Of a stretch of 64,000 bases of DNA, positions 47,201 to 58,143 are shown one piece after another (position 1 is the first letter of the stretch; every line of letters begins with the position of its first letter). The stretch is from assembly GCF_019393635.1 (NCBI RefSeq), contig NC_057862.1:242220941-242284940 (forward strand). The letters are read 5' to 3'. The notes beneath the pieces are model-generated. The model was not told the DNA's origin, made no database searches, and worked only from the letters and a program-made list of their open reading frames with translations. The translations under genes and the position numbers were made by a program. Origin of the DNA: Dromiciops gliroides. Its lineage: Eukaryota > Chordata > Mammalia > Microbiotheria > Microbiotheriidae.

Positions 47201-47640
47201 GGAAATGGTGGCCCAGAATTGAAATGGAAGCCTGATTCAGGGCAAGATAAGGCAAAAAGTTCCTCTATCAGAAGAGAAGATCTGAGGTCTAGGGGGAAGG
47301 TTCATAGTTGTCTTAAAGCATTTGAAAGGTTGCCACATAGAAGGATTCAGTTCTGTTTGGACCTAAAGGACAAAACTGAGAATGGCAGTAGTTGCAAAGA
47401 AAATTTAGGCTTGGCATCAGGAAAATGTACTAGTTAGAGCTACCCAAGAGTGAAAGAGGTTTCTTTGGGAGATGTTAGGTTCCCCTTAATTGAAGATCAT
47501 CCAGCTTTTACTAGATATAGTATTAAGTGTATTATAGTAGGAATTATTTTTGAGGTGTGGATTGGACAAGATGGTCATTGAGGTCTTTCTCAGCTCTAAA
47601 ATATATAAATCTAATTCTATGGAGGCTATGAACTTGAACA

Positions 47641-49034
47641 TAGGGCTAATCTATGCTTCCTTGTAGATCAGCATTGCTTATCCACATTCTTCAAAAAATC
47701 ATAGCTGTGGTCTATTGCATAAAACAGAATCAAATCTCTGAAAAGTCCTATGAGAATTAGATTCTATCTTTGCAGTTTGCTTTTACTCACAAAGAAAAAT
47801 CTGAAAAGTCTTGCCTGTCCATTATTATTTAAATTACTGCTAATTGTTAATCAATGTCTTGCAGAAGTAAAGGATGGATCTTAGCCAGACATGGCTTACC
47901 CGATAAGTCCTAGGGAGATAGTTACCTGAGACAAACAGAGATTAAGTTATGTGCTCAGGGCAACAAAGTTACTATCAAAGATGGAATTGGACCCAGGTCT
48001 CTCTGATTTCAAGTCTACCGCTCCCATCTACTAAACAATATGGTGTCTTTGCCATGTAGGAAGTATAGAAATAGGTTGGATAAAGTTAATTTCCAACAGA
48101 TCTGCTTGAATGATTACAGATGGAGTGGAAGGTGGGAGAGGGGTAAAAAAAGCACAGAAAATCCAAAGCAATGAATAAAATGAAAATTATACATATGTTT
48201 ATAGGCTAAATAACTTGACCAAGACCATACAATTATTAAAACCTCATTTGACTGGAACTTACTTATAGTGATATCATGTTATTTTGCAATTATAGTTTTA
48301 GAATTAGAGACCAACAACATCAACCTCCATTTTTTGGATCAAGAAACTGACTTCCTAAGAGTGGGAATTACCCAGACTTCTAAGTAGTAGTGTCAGGATT
48401 TAAATACAGGGCCTCAGATTATGGATTCTAGCACTATTTCACATAGGTGTGATCTTGCCCAAGTTTGGTATACAGAGGTAAAAGTTTTGAATATAATGAT
48501 ATTCATTCATTTTTAGTTTTGATTATTGTAAAAATATTTTATCTGGGGAGATTATCCCCAGGGGTAGGTAAGACTTCATTCTCCATGTTAAATACATAGT
48601 TGGAGGTAATTAGGAGCCAGGAAGGATGTCCAATATCCTTTGGCTCTATGGATCTTCCTTTGAGTCCCCAGCCAAGGGTAGAAGGGCAAAAGTAGAATCA
48701 GAAATTTTGACACCAAGGACAGAGGCAGTCCATAATAGTATTACTATTAAAATTTTATTCATTCAGTACAATTAGTGAAAGAGAGCATTAGCCTAGGCAA
48801 GAGAAAGATGAATCATTCCTGGGACAGAAAATGCCGATCTCTCAAGGACAGGTGAGAGGTCCCATGCCAGAGATTTGAGAATAACACAGGACAATAGAGA
48901 AGAATCATTCTGGCATAGGTTTTTGTAAGGGGAAGAATAAGGATTTTACCAGACTTTGGTCAATGTTGGAGGGCAAGGTATCTTCATTAAACTGTTTGAG
49001 GGGGCAGAACAAAAATTCCACATTTCTTTCTAAG
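47641..49034. other. Mostly unassigned with two old MIR scraps
   Basis: 47925-48040 (minus) and 48310-48440 (minus) look like worn MIR (CAGGGCAACAAAGTTAC; AAGAAACTGACTTCC). The remainder is unassigned. Confidence 0.4.
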
Positions 49035-49300
49035 AGGCAGGTAGGTGGTGTGGTGAATAGATTACTGAGCCTGGGGTCAGGAAGACCTGAGTTCAAATCT
49101 ATCCCCAGATATTTATTATCCGTATGACTTTGGGCAAGTCACTTAACCCTTGTCTATCTCCATTTCCTCAAGTGTAATTGGGGATAATAATAGTGCCTAC
49201 CTTACAGAGATATGAGGACCAAATGAGATCATAGTTGTAAAGTACTTAGTACAGTACATACATGGTACAGGGTAGATGCTTAATAAATGTTTAATTCCCT
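49035..49300 (+). mobile_element. MIR-tailed CORE-SINE
   Basis: AGGCAGGTAGGTGGTG head and core, but a MIR-like 3' half: TTGGGGATAATAATAGTGCC and CCAAATGAGATCATAGTTG. Confidence 0.85.
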
Positions 49301-50394
49301 TTTCCTTCCCTCTTATCTATAAATGAGAATGTAGAATCAGATTAAGGAACACTGGGGCACCCACAGACTTGCTAGTCCAGTCCACAATTAGAATTTACCT
49401 AATACTAAGGACAAAACTTAGAAAAAGTCAAGAGTGAAGTGAAGGACAAGACAATAATGCCAACTAGTTAGTACATAGTATCAAAATTCATGCAAACGAT
49501 TATAACTTAAAACTTTATCCTCTTCATCTGTTGTTAAGCCCTTCTCTGCTTAAGGTTTATCCTTATAGTACTTTATAGTAAATCTTTTAAAACACGATAG
49601 AAAGAACATTCTTTTTAAGGAATGGGGAGTAGGTCAACTTGTAGTCTTCCTTATTTCCCAAGCCTATGGGGCGTCTGGGTAAGGAAACTTATGATGCATA
49701 GATTCTTGGTGGAGAGCATTTGGGTGAAGAATAATGGAGACAGAAACAGAAAGATGTTATTATCAAACTGTACCATAGACCACCTAGACAGAAAGAGGAA
49801 ATAGAGAAGGAGGTAGGGAAATGGATTATAAATCTGGCACAGAGGTTTGGTAGAGTACTGATAGACTTACTATATCTAAATTTCTGCTAGAACTCTCTAT
49901 CTGCCAAGAACAAAGAAGCTAACATTTTTTCAAACTAGCCTTAATGATAATTCCATCCTTCAAAAGCTAGAGGAACCAACAAGGGAGAACTTCTCTTCTA
50001 AATATTATTCTTGCCAAGTCAAGTCAAGAAGCATTTATTAAACACCTAATATGTGCCAACTGCTGTGCTAATCCCCATAAGAAAACCAATAAGGAAAAAC
50101 TAGTTTTATGGGGTAGGAATCAAGAGAAACTTGGAGGAAGGAACCATTTTAGAATCCGTGATAGAGGAGAAGAAAGCTGGGCATAATATGAAATCTCACC
50201 TAGAATTAAGGAAAACATATATCAAAGGCTTCAGAGAAAGAACAGGTAGAATGCCATGGCTAAAATTCTACAGGAGAAATCAGCCTGAAAAAGATGAGAA
50301 TCTCTCAATAATAACATTCTGAAGATATAAAGGAAATTATTTTGACAAGGATTAAAAAGATCAGAAAGAGACTGATAAAATCATAGGGAAATTT
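49301..50394. other. Unassigned with one L2 scrap
   Basis: 50020-50090 (minus): AAGCATTTATTAAACACC and TATGTGCCAACTGCTGTG. The rest is unassigned. Confidence 0.4.
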
Positions 50395-50690
50395 ACTGAT
50401 CAACTCAGATTTTAGGAAGACATGCAGAAGAATGAGGACTGATGGACAGAATTAGGGATATTTAAAGAGAAAAATTCAGAGTAGACATGTCAGCTATCTT
50501 TAAGTATGTGAAGAACTGGTACAAGGAAGGAATAGATTTTTTTTTGTCCTGGTCCCAGAAAGCAAAAGTAGGAGCAATGGGTGGATATTATAGAGAGATT
50601 TAGTATTGGCATTAAGAAAGAGCTTCCAACAATGACCACTATCTAAATAATGGAATGAATTTCTCTAATGAGTTTTCATAGTCTATAATT
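50395..50690 (+). mobile_element. L3/CR1 3' fragment
   Basis: CATGTCAGCTATCTTTAAGT, CAAAAGTAGGAGCAATGGGTG and TTAGTATTGGCATTAAG match the L3/CR1 3' part. Confidence 0.58.
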
Positions 50691-51044
50691 TTCATTTTTC
50701 ATTCTAATGGCTTAAGTTTTATTTTGAGGGTAGTTTTCCATCCATGGAGAGAGTCCATTTCTCTAGCATCCAGACCAAACCGCTAGATTCTATAAGAGAA
50801 CAGGTTATACCCCACTAGGAGCTGTATGGATAGGAGGGCAAGATGGCAAGGGATGAATGTTCAATTACTAAAAAAAAGGTGTGGGGTGTTTTGCCGCCAT
50901 ATTCATGTCGCTACTGAATGGTTTCATCTCATTTTTATTAATGAAATATGGGACAGCTGAACTAGCATAAGGCTAGTGGGACAAGTCTAAAGAAATGATG
51001 AAAACAAAAATGCCTGAGGGTAAAGGACTTTGGTGGATGGCTAT

Positions 51045-51294
51045 GGGGCAGCTAGGTGGTACAGTTGATAGAGCACCAGACCTGGAGTCAGGACGACTCA
51101 TCTTTCTAAGTTCAAATCTGGCCTCAGATGTGTGACCCTAGACAAGTCACTTAATTCCATTTGCCTCAGTTTCCTCATCTGTAAAATGAGCTGGAGAAAG
51201 AAACAACAAACCGTTCCAATATCTTTGCCATCAAAACCCTAAATGAAGTCATGGAGAGTTAGGCATGACTGAAAAAATAAATGAACAACAACAA
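51045..51294 (+). mobile_element. Long CORE-SINE
   Basis: Full long form with a deletion in the core (CTCAGATGTGTGACCC). Confidence 0.92.
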
Positions 51295-51354
51295 AGTAGG
51301 CAGAATACGTTCTCAGACTGAAAATAGGGATTATCTTCATTCATTAAACCCATA

Positions 51355-51560
51355 ATTTAATCACTCATTCCATGAACATTTATTAAAAGCCTATAATATG
51401 GAAATCATTCTGACAGTGCTTTTCTTTGGTGGGGGTATACACAAAGATGAATGAGATATTGTTTCTACCTTCTAGGACTTTACAGTTTAGAAGAGGGAGA
51501 TAAAATATGTACCCTGGTAACTATAATGCAAGGTAGAATGTGAAAGCAAAGTACAAAGAA
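51355..51560 (-). mobile_element. L2 3'-end fragment
   Basis: GAACATTTATTAAAAGCC, CACAAAGATGAATGAGAT and GGACTTTACAGTTTAGAAG. Confidence 0.6.
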
Positions 51561-51609
51561 ATGGCCATGGGAGTTCAAAGGATTTAGCATTGTCCAGTAA
51601 CTCTGAGAG

Positions 51610-51684
51610 TTCATGGGTACAAATTACACTTCTTATGCTTATTACCTATGTGACCCTGGGCAAGTCACTTCACTTTCAAGCTCT
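51610..51684 (+). mobile_element. Truncated MIR-core fragment
   Basis: TTACCTATGTGACCCTGGGC then CAAGTCACTTCAC; cut by the next SINE. Confidence 0.65.
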
Positions 51685-51907
51685 TTATCTGTGATTCATT
51701 CTTCACTTGTGTCTGGCTTTTTTGTGAGACCTCTTGGGGTTTTCTTAGCAAAGACGTTGGAGTGTTTCGCCATATCCTTCCCCAGTTCATTTTACAGATG
51801 AGGAAACTGAGGCAAACAGGGTTAAGTGACTTGCCCAGGGTCACATAGCTAGTAAACATCTGAGATTGGATTTGAACTCAGATCTTTCTTAATTGCACCA
51901 CCTAGCT
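51685..51907 (-). mobile_element. Long CORE-SINE
   Basis: CTCTTGGGGTTTTCTTAGCA, TACAGATGAGGAAACTGAGG and TTGCACCACCTAGCT. Confidence 0.9.
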
Positions 51908-51939
51908 ATGTTATTAGTTAAATTACTTCTGTATGGGAG

Positions 51940-52125
51940 GCAGCATAACTGAATGGAAAAATCACTTAACAAGGTAATCAGAATTGTCCGAGGTCTATCA
52001 AGTTGCATGATTTGGGGCAAGTCACTTCACATCTCTGGGCTTCATTTCTTCATCTGTAAAATTAATGTATTGGATTAGATAGTCTCTGAGGCATCCCTTT
52101 CAGCTCTATTACTACGGTTTTATGA
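51940..52125 (+). mobile_element. MIR-like SINE
   Basis: TTTGGGGCAAGTCACTTCAC and TCATCTGTAAAATTAATG, then TTGGATTAGATAGTCTCTG. Confidence 0.7.
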
Positions 52126-52129
52126 TGCT

Positions 52130-53090
52130 TTAATGTGGCTCCATGAAGTGACCTCCAGAAAAGTGTGGGGACAGATGAGATCACCAAGGAAGATTCATAA
52201 TAATGGAATTGGCTCAAGAATAGAACCCTGAAGAAAGTCAAGATTTATAATTAGAATTAGAGGAAGAGCCAAGGAAAGAAATAGGAGAAACAATCATAGA
52301 GGGAGGGAGAAAGAAGTCTAAGGAAACAATGTCACAATAGTTAAGGAAAGAGAGAGTAGCTTTCTAGAGGGATAGTCAATTATCCTAAATGTTGTAGACA
52401 TGTCAAGGAAGTTGAGAATGGATTTGAGATGGGATTTGGATTGCAAAGGATTAAGGAGTGAATCGATGGTGACCAAGTAGAGGCAGTGAGTATTAAGTAT
52501 AGACTTTTTTTTGAGGGGCAATGAGGGTTAAGTGACTTGCTTAGGGTCACACAGCTAGTGTCAAGTGTCTGAGGAAAGATTTGAACTCAGGTCCTCCTGA
52601 ATCCAGGGCAGGTGCTTTATCCACTGTACCACATAGCTGCCCTAAATATAGTTTAAGGAAAAAAATTAAAGGTTTAGAGAAAAAATTAAGACTAGAGGAA
52701 ACAAGAAAGCATGGCATAATAGTTAGAAAGCTAGCCTTGTCCCAATATTCATACTGGTCTTATGATCCAGGTCACTTCACTTAACCTTTCAGTATCTTAA
52801 GCTCTAATTTGCAGAGCAGTTGCTGACCTGCATTGGTAGAGGGTGTTTCTTCACTTGGCAGGTCTCTACACCAATGAAATCTCAAAACGTATGTGGAGGA
52901 GTTTGGGGAGGAGGAACAGGTATTTTTATAGGCAATCAGGGAAGAGCCAATATTGCCAGAGAAAATAAAGATGTGAGAGAACAAGAGAATATTTAGTGAA
53001 GGAAAGATCTGATTGATTTGGGAAGGGATAGGATTGAATAATGCCATGGAGTAGTCAGCCTTTGAGACATAACTAGGACAAGAAAACAAG
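52130..53090 (-). mobile_element. L2 internal/3' part, interrupted
   Basis: Plus strand reads reversed L2 blocks: GAACCCTGAAGAAAGTCAAG, TTGTAGACATGTCAAGGAAG, GTGACCAAGTAGAGGCAGTG, then 52900-53060 (GAGAAAATAAAGATGTGAG, ATGCCATGGAGTAG). A SINE and a MIR-like piece interrupt it. Confidence 0.55.
52506..52642 (-). mobile_element. Short CORE-SINE
   Basis: T-run, core with a 9 bp deletion (CAGCTAGTGTCAAG), flanks AAGTATAGACTT / AAATATAGTTTA. Confidence 0.9.
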
Positions 53091-53096
53091 GGTTTT

Positions 53097-53347
53097 AGGC
53101 AATTAGATGGCTCAGTGGATAGAGCACGGAGCTGGCATCAGGAAGACCAGAGTTAAAATCTGGCCTCAGAAATTAGTTGTGTCCCCTTGGGCAAGTCATT
53201 TAATCTTGTTTACCTCAGTTTACTCATCTGTAGAATGAGCTAGAGAAAGAAGGCAAACCATTCCAGTATTTTTACCAAGAAAGCCCCAAATGGGGTCATG
53301 AAGAGTCAGATGCAACTAAAAAGACAACTTTTTGCAATAACAAAAAG
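53097..53347 (+). mobile_element. Long CORE-SINE
   Basis: GGCAATTAGATGGCTCAGTG head; GGGGTCATGAAGAGTCAGA 3' part. Confidence 0.9.
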
Positions 53348-54060
53348 TTAAATAATAGTTAAAATAAAAAAAAATATTTCTTCCTCAGGGTTCCTCTACC
53401 TCTTGAATCCAAGTTAATTTGAATATATGTCTCGTTTGATTCCCCTGGGAGGCAAACACCTTAAGAAGAAAAAAGGGCACTTCTGAAACTGAACTAATAA
53501 TTATGGTTCGTGGAAATGGACGTTGCCTTCTAATTGGTCAGGTGACATTGGCTGATTATATACTGACATCAAATGACTATATAATCAGTTGTATGAAAAG
53601 CAATCAACCAAATATGGTAGTGATTTGAGTACCTATGCTATGTTATGGATGCAGAGGAATATAGAAGAAATATGAAAACAAAGTCTTTGTACTCCAAGGA
53701 GATTATAATAATATAATTGGGGTGACAAGCTATGTGACACAGGAAAGATGCAAAACTATGTTTTAAATGACAGATCGTATGGTCTAAATTCAAAGTAATT
53801 CCCTTACTCAGGGAGGATGGCAAGACCTACCATTCAGTTCATCTGAGCTGATTTCCATTGGGTTTGGGACACTTGATCTAAGACTCTACTGGAAAAGGTC
53901 ATTCATTCGTCATACCAAAACTGGGCATTGGGACTAGTTGGGGGCCATCTTAACAGTCCTGAGCTTTTGTTGGTAAATGGTCTCCCAGTCCTTTGCTACA
54001 TATGATTCCTTGTTAGACAGTGATCTATCTACATGAAAGCTAATTCACCCCGTACGAAAT
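53348..54060. other. Unassigned with one L2 scrap
   Basis: 53640-53760 has worn L2 sequence (minus; CAAGGAGATTATAATAATATAA). The rest is unassigned. Confidence 0.35.
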
Positions 54061-54565
54061 AATCCCATTCTTATTCTTTTGACTACTACCTTAGTTTGAG
54101 ATCTCTTTACTTGGACTATTGAAATAAAATTCTTACTACTCTACCTTAATCCTGGTCTGTCTCCAATCTAGTCCCATCTCCACACAGCCACTAAATAATT
54201 TTCCTAACGAAATATCTATATCATGCCTCACCTCAAAAATCTTCCAGGCTTTCCCATTGCCTAGCAAACAAAATACAAAGTGTCTGAGGCCAGCATACAA
54301 AGCATACAAAGTCCTTAGCCTGGCATTTAAGGATCTCCATGTTCAGGCTCCAGCCTACCTTTCTAGCCTTATTCTGCAGTATGTCCCATTGCTTCATTTT
54401 GCTTAGCAATCTGAAGTAGTTCGTCTTTTTTTGTTTATTTTTGTTTTTGGAGGCAATCAGATCTTCTTGATTTCAGCTCTAGAACTCTATCCAATGAGCT
54501 ACCTAGTGGCCACCTACTAGCACATAGTAGGTACTAAATAAATGTTTACTGAGTTAAATTCAGTC
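54060..54565 (+). mobile_element. L2 3' part
   Basis: CAGCCACTAAATAATTTTCC, TTAGCCTGGCATTTAAGGAT, CTCCAGCCTACCTTTCTAGC, ending GCACATAGTAGGTACTAAAT. A small SINE scrap (about 54450-54515) interrupts. Confidence 0.75.
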
Positions 54566-54637
54566 AGCTCCAGCCTTAGAGATTGGCTCAGATAGTTTCT
54601 AAGGAGTTTCTTTCAGAAGTAGATTTAAGTGAAAATA

Positions 54638-55174
54638 CAGGCATACATGGGGGATATTGTGAGTTTAGTTCCAGAGCACTGCAATAAATTTTTTGGTTTC
54701 TAGTGCATATAAAAGTTATGTTTCCACTATACTATAGTTTATTAAGTATGCAATAGTATTATGCCTAAAAACCCAATGTAAATACCTTAATTAAGATACT
54801 TTATTGCTAAAACATGTTAACTGTCATCTAAGCCTTCAGCAAGCCATCCTTTTCCTGGTGGAAGGTCTTGCCTCAATGCTTATGGCTTCTGACTAATCAG
54901 GGTGGGAGTTGCTGAAGCTTGAGGTGGCTGTGGCAATTTCTTAAAATAAGACATCAGTGAAGTTTACCATATTGATCAACTCTTCCTTTCATCTGAACAC
55001 TTAGATGCCATTCACCGGCCTAATTTCAATGTTATATCTCAGGGAATAGGGAGGCCAGAGGAGAGGGAGAGAGATGAGAAATGATCAGTCTTTCAAGAAT
55101 TAGTACAATGTGGGAGACAAAATGTGAGCACATGCTGTTGGAAAAATTGCATTGACTTGCTTGACACAGGGTTG
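54638..55174 (-). mobile_element. Internally deleted Tigger1-like transposon
   Basis: Starts right after a TA target with ACAGGCATAC-type terminal repeat, then GGTTTCTAGTGCATATAAAA, CTTTATTGCTAAAACATG and GTGGCTGTGGCAATTTC. The transposase start survives on the minus strand (ATG at 55011; MASKCS...) but the frame stops after 11 codons because most of the gene is deleted. The right end (GAGCACATGCTGTTGG, TGACACAGGGTTGC) is cut by a SINE, so the right terminal repeat is missing. Confidence 0.85.
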
Positions 55175-55392
55175 CTTGTTCTGTTATATCTGAATCTTCA
55201 TGACCCAATTTTGGGTTTTCTTGGCAAAGATATTGGGATGGTTTGCCATTGCCAGCTCATTTTACAGATGAGGAAACTGAGGCAAAGAGGGTTAAGTAGC
55301 TTGCCCAGGGTCACACAGCTTTGAACTTGGGAAGATGAGTTGTCCTGACTCCAGGCCCAGCACTCTATCCACCAGCACCACCTAGCTGCCCC
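55175..55392 (-). mobile_element. Long CORE-SINE cutting the Tigger relic
   Basis: TTTTGGGTTTTCTTGGCAAA, ACAGATGAGGAAACTGAGG, CACCACCTAGCTGCCCC. Confidence 0.93.
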
Positions 55393-55589
55393 TAGGAGGA
55401 GCTTAGGGGTTCCAAAAAGGAAGGAGGTGAAGATAAAGGTCAGAATGCTAGCATTGGAGACAAGTTCCACAATTACTCTGCTCTGAAACTCCTAGCAACA
55501 AGATGCCACTCCCAGGTTAAGCTCATCACCATTCCACTAAGTTAAGCCTTGGTTGATACCTGCCTACCCCAGCCAGGTCTCTGCTCTGA

Positions 55590-55845
55590 TTAGAGGGCTG
55601 GAGGGTGGAGTACCAAACTCTTCCAATTGCTTTAATTTATTTCACTCCACATCTGCTTCTGTGTCAACTCCACAGAACAAGTTGCTGCCGGGTGTTCTCT
55701 GCACTTCCTGTCTCCTTTTGTATATTATCTCCTCCATTAGATTGTAAGCTCCTTGAGAGTAGGGACTGTTTTTCTTTTTTATTAAATGTATCTCCAGTCC
55801 TTAGCACTGTGCCTGGCATGTAGTCAATGCCCCCAAATGATTATT
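55590..55845 (+). mobile_element. L2 3' end
   Basis: ATTAGATTGTAAGCTCCTTG, CTTAGCACTGTGCCTGGCAT. Confidence 0.8.
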
Positions 55846-56164
55846 GGATTAGCTTGGATGTTACCCAACTCCTTATGTGATCAGTTGGAGTGCTACCCCC
55901 TACCATGGAGTCTACTACTGTAGTCAATAAGAAGCCTCTATAAGTTTTTGAGAACCATAGGATGATAGGTCTACAGTTGAAAGACATCAAGTCCATCAAG
56001 TCCAAATCCCCACATTTTATAAATGGCCTACAGTGATTAAATGGTGTCATCCATCAGACTCGCCAACCCTACATAGTGCATCTGAACCCATTGTCTTTGA
56101 CTGAAAAGCCAGTCCTTTTCATTCTTGTGTATTAAGATTATTTTGGCAGGATTGTGAATGATTT
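55846..56164. other. Spacer with degenerate repeat fragment
   Basis: 55955-56050 belongs to the 'CATCAAGTCCAAATCCCC' tail repeat. No gene. Confidence 0.35.
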
Positions 56165-56199
56165 AAGAAGATAGATTTAGAGCTAGAAGTAACCTTAGA

Positions 56200-56603
56200 A
56201 AGCAGCTAGGTGGCTCAGTGGATGGAGTGCTGGGCCTGGATTTGGGAAGACCTGAATTCAAATTCAGCCTCAGATAGTTACTAGCTGTGTGACCCTGGGC
56301 AAGTCACTTAACTCTGTTTGCCTCAGTTTCTTCATCTGTAAAATGGGGACACACTGGAGAAAGAAAAGGCAAGCCACTCCAGGACCTTTATCAAGAGAAC
56401 CCCAAATTGGGGGAGCTAGGTAGTGCAGTGGATAAAGCAGCAGCCCTGGATTTAGGAGATCCTGAGTTCAAATCTGGCCTCAGATACTTGATACTAGCTG
56501 TGTGACCCTGGGCAAGTCACTTAACCACAATTGCCTCACCAAAAAAAAAAGAGAACCCCAAATAGGTTCAGGAAGAGTTGGACATGGCTGAATAACAGCA
56601 ACA
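56200..56603 (+). mobile_element. Long CORE-SINE split by a short one
   Basis: Left part ends GAGAACCCCAAAT (56395-56407) and the right part restarts with the same 13 bases (56551-56563). Confidence 0.94.
56408..56550 (+). mobile_element. Short CORE-SINE with perfect 13 bp TSD
   Basis: Inserted in the long SINE; duplication GAGAACCCCAAAT on both sides. Confidence 0.96.
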
Positions 56604-56700
56604 GTCTAACCCCCTCGATTTGTAGATTAGGAAACTGAGGCAGTGAGAAGTGACCTGGCTTGCCCAAGGTCCTATAGATAATTATCCACAGAGTTGACAT

Positions 56701-57114
56701 TCAAAAATATAAGCCCTTTGACTTTAAATCTTGTTCTCTAGTTGATTGGAGAGGAGAGAGGTTGGAAGCAGGGAGCTTGTTAGAAAGCTGTGTGTTTTAT
56801 AAGGAAAGATTAGACTCCCAAATCTGGGAACTGGAATTTAGCACCTTAGAACATTAGACCTTAGAAGTCACTTAGTTCCTTAGAGTTGGAAGAGATATTA
56901 CAGGTCATTTAATCCACAATTCCTCCTTACGATATTGCCTCGGCAGTCGACCAATCCCTGCTTAAATACTCCCGTGTTGTGTCATTTAATTTCTCACTTC
57001 CAGTGATGCTTAAATCAACTTCACTCTAGTCCTTCCATTCTTTTATTAACAACCCTTTCTCCGTCTCCCTTTTGCTTCCCCCAAGAAGGTTTATGTCATC
57101 TTCTGGTATTACAG
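56701..57114. other. Spacer with degenerate repeat
   Basis: 56855-56930 has the GAGTTGGAAGAGATATTACA tail-repeat. No gene. Confidence 0.35.
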
Positions 57115-57330
57115 ATAACAGAAATTAGTAGAAAGAACACTGGACAATGAGACAAGGGACTTTGAGTCCTTCCCCTGTCACTAATAGCTGTGAGACCTCG
57201 GTCACTACCCTCCTTTAGCCTCAGCTTCTTCATCTTTAAAATGGGAACAGTAAGACCCACCCTACCTACCGCCTAGGGCAGTCGATAATATTAAAGCAGT
57301 TCAATAATGGTAAAGCTTTTCGTATGATTA
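57115..57330 (+). mobile_element. Worn MIR
   Basis: AGCTGTGAGACCTCGGTCAC, TTCATCTTTAAAATGGGAAC; directly upstream of the promoter. Confidence 0.6.
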
Positions 57331-57359
57331 TTATACAATTGCTAACCAATTACTGTTGT

Positions 57360-58140
57360 CTCGATTTTCATGGGGTCAAACGGGACGGGAGATAGAAGTG
57401 CCTTTTCTGGTTGTGTAAGCCCTGTCCAAGTCGAGAGGGTCAAGAAAGAAATGCCGAGAGCGGGGGTTTTCTTTTTATACTTCCTGCTCAAGAATCAGGC
57501 TGGGCAGTTCGGCTTTTTTGCCCAAGTACACCGAAGTAGCGGAGGGGAGTGGGAGAGAGGGGGAGGCAGGGGCGGGGGGGGGAACCCCTCCCCCTCCTTC
57601 CCTTTCCCCATTGGCTTCTGCTTGTCCTCATTTGGACCGCTACTGGCCCTCCTAGCCGTCCATCAGGCCTGCCCGGCCCCGCCTCTCCCAGAGTTTATAA
57701 CGGGGATTCTCATGGCCCAGGGATAAGGCTTTTAACCTGCTACGGTCGTGGGACCGGCAGAGCTCAGCGGAGTCCACTCAGGAAAGCACGCGCTCGCGGG
57801 CGGCTGCAGCCCAGGCTCTCCGCCTGCCTCCCCCCCTCCCTCGCATCCCGGCCCTGCTCCCTGTTTCATGACCGTGCTTTTTGAAAGCAACCTCCAGGAG
57901 CACCCGCAGAGATCTCTCTCCTCTCCTCTCCCACGGACCGCGAGTCTCCTCCAGGGGCGAAGCAAGGGGTGGGGAGGCGGTGTGTGCGGAGCCTGCTACC
58001 CACCCCACGACTGTCGCTGTCAAAATGCTTCCCGGGCGCTGGGGCCGGCTGGTGACTTCCCAGCTGCTCCTGGTGCTGGTGCATCTCCCGCAGACTCCCA
58101 GCCACAGAGCTACCGGACCCCGGGTAAGTGCGTGCCTGCT
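57360..58140 (+). promoter_or_regulatory. CpG-island promoter of a secreted-protein gene
   Basis: This is the only CpG-rich stretch in the window; CpG frequency rises near 57360 and falls after about 58140. In order it shows a GC box (GGGGCGGGG, about 57569-57577), an inverted CCAAT box (ATTGG, 57610-57614), a reverse GC box (CCCCGCC, about 57677-57683) and a TATA-like TTTATAA (57694-57700). That is the usual order for a TATA-containing vertebrate promoter and predicts a start site around 57720-57735. Upstream, 57540-57600 is strongly purine/G-rich. The start site is inferred from spacing, not observed. Confidence 0.72.
57725..58123 (+). CDS. First exon of an unidentified secreted or membrane protein gene (5'UTR plus signal peptide)
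   Basis: The coding part runs from the ATG at 58025 to 58123, exactly 33 codons, and stops at a strong donor (CGG|GTAAGTG) in phase 0. The peptide begins MLPGRWGRLVTSQ and continues into a hydrophobic run (LLLVLVHL, residues 14-21), then a polar PQTPSHRATGPR tail. This is the layout of a cleavable signal peptide with an Arg-rich n-region, so the product should enter the ER as a secreted or type I membrane protein. The ATG has A at -3, a good initiation context. About 300 nt of 5'UTR is inferred from the TATA-like box. No second exon is visible before 64000. I could not match this N-terminus to a family, so no symbol is given. The reading frame is open upstream of the ATG but has no in-frame ATG. 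The exon start is approximate. Confidence 0.68.
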
Positions 58141-58143
58141 TAG
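57868..58143 (+). other. Upstream ORF overlapping the main start codon
   Basis: The first ATG after the inferred start site is at 57868 (TTTCATGA, weak context with T at -3). It lies in a different frame from the main ATG at 58025 and has no stop before it, so it overlaps the whole coding part of exon 1; unspliced it would end near 58143. Overlapping uORFs usually reduce translation of the main ORF, and the weak context suggests leaky scanning. No peptide function is claimed. Confidence 0.5.

Larger units (their letters stand above)
45985..47640 (+). mobile_element. L3/CR1 LINE with broken reverse transcriptase
   Basis: CR1-clade 3' part on the plus strand. 46070-46140 matches the region around the conserved DFSKAFD motif, now full of stops; after a SINE, CTGTGCTATTTAACACTTTT (46515) and AAAAAGATCTTGACAGG (46613) follow; 46700-47057 keeps the C-terminal order (CTGGGGGTTTTAGTGGGC, ATCCAGAGGGATGCAATCAG, GGTGAAGGGCCTTGAG). 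After an L2 insertion (about 47058-47200) the 3' end resumes to about 47640 (ATTTAGGCTTGGCATCAGG, GGACAAGATGGTCATTGAGG). No intact ORF. Confidence 0.72.
56165..56700 (+). mobile_element. Old tail-type repeat carrying two nested SINEs
   Basis: AGAGCTAGAAGTAACCTTAG on the left and CTAACCCCCTCGATTTG, GGAAACTGAGGCAGTGAG on the right are one element, split at 56200-56603. Confidence 0.6.
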
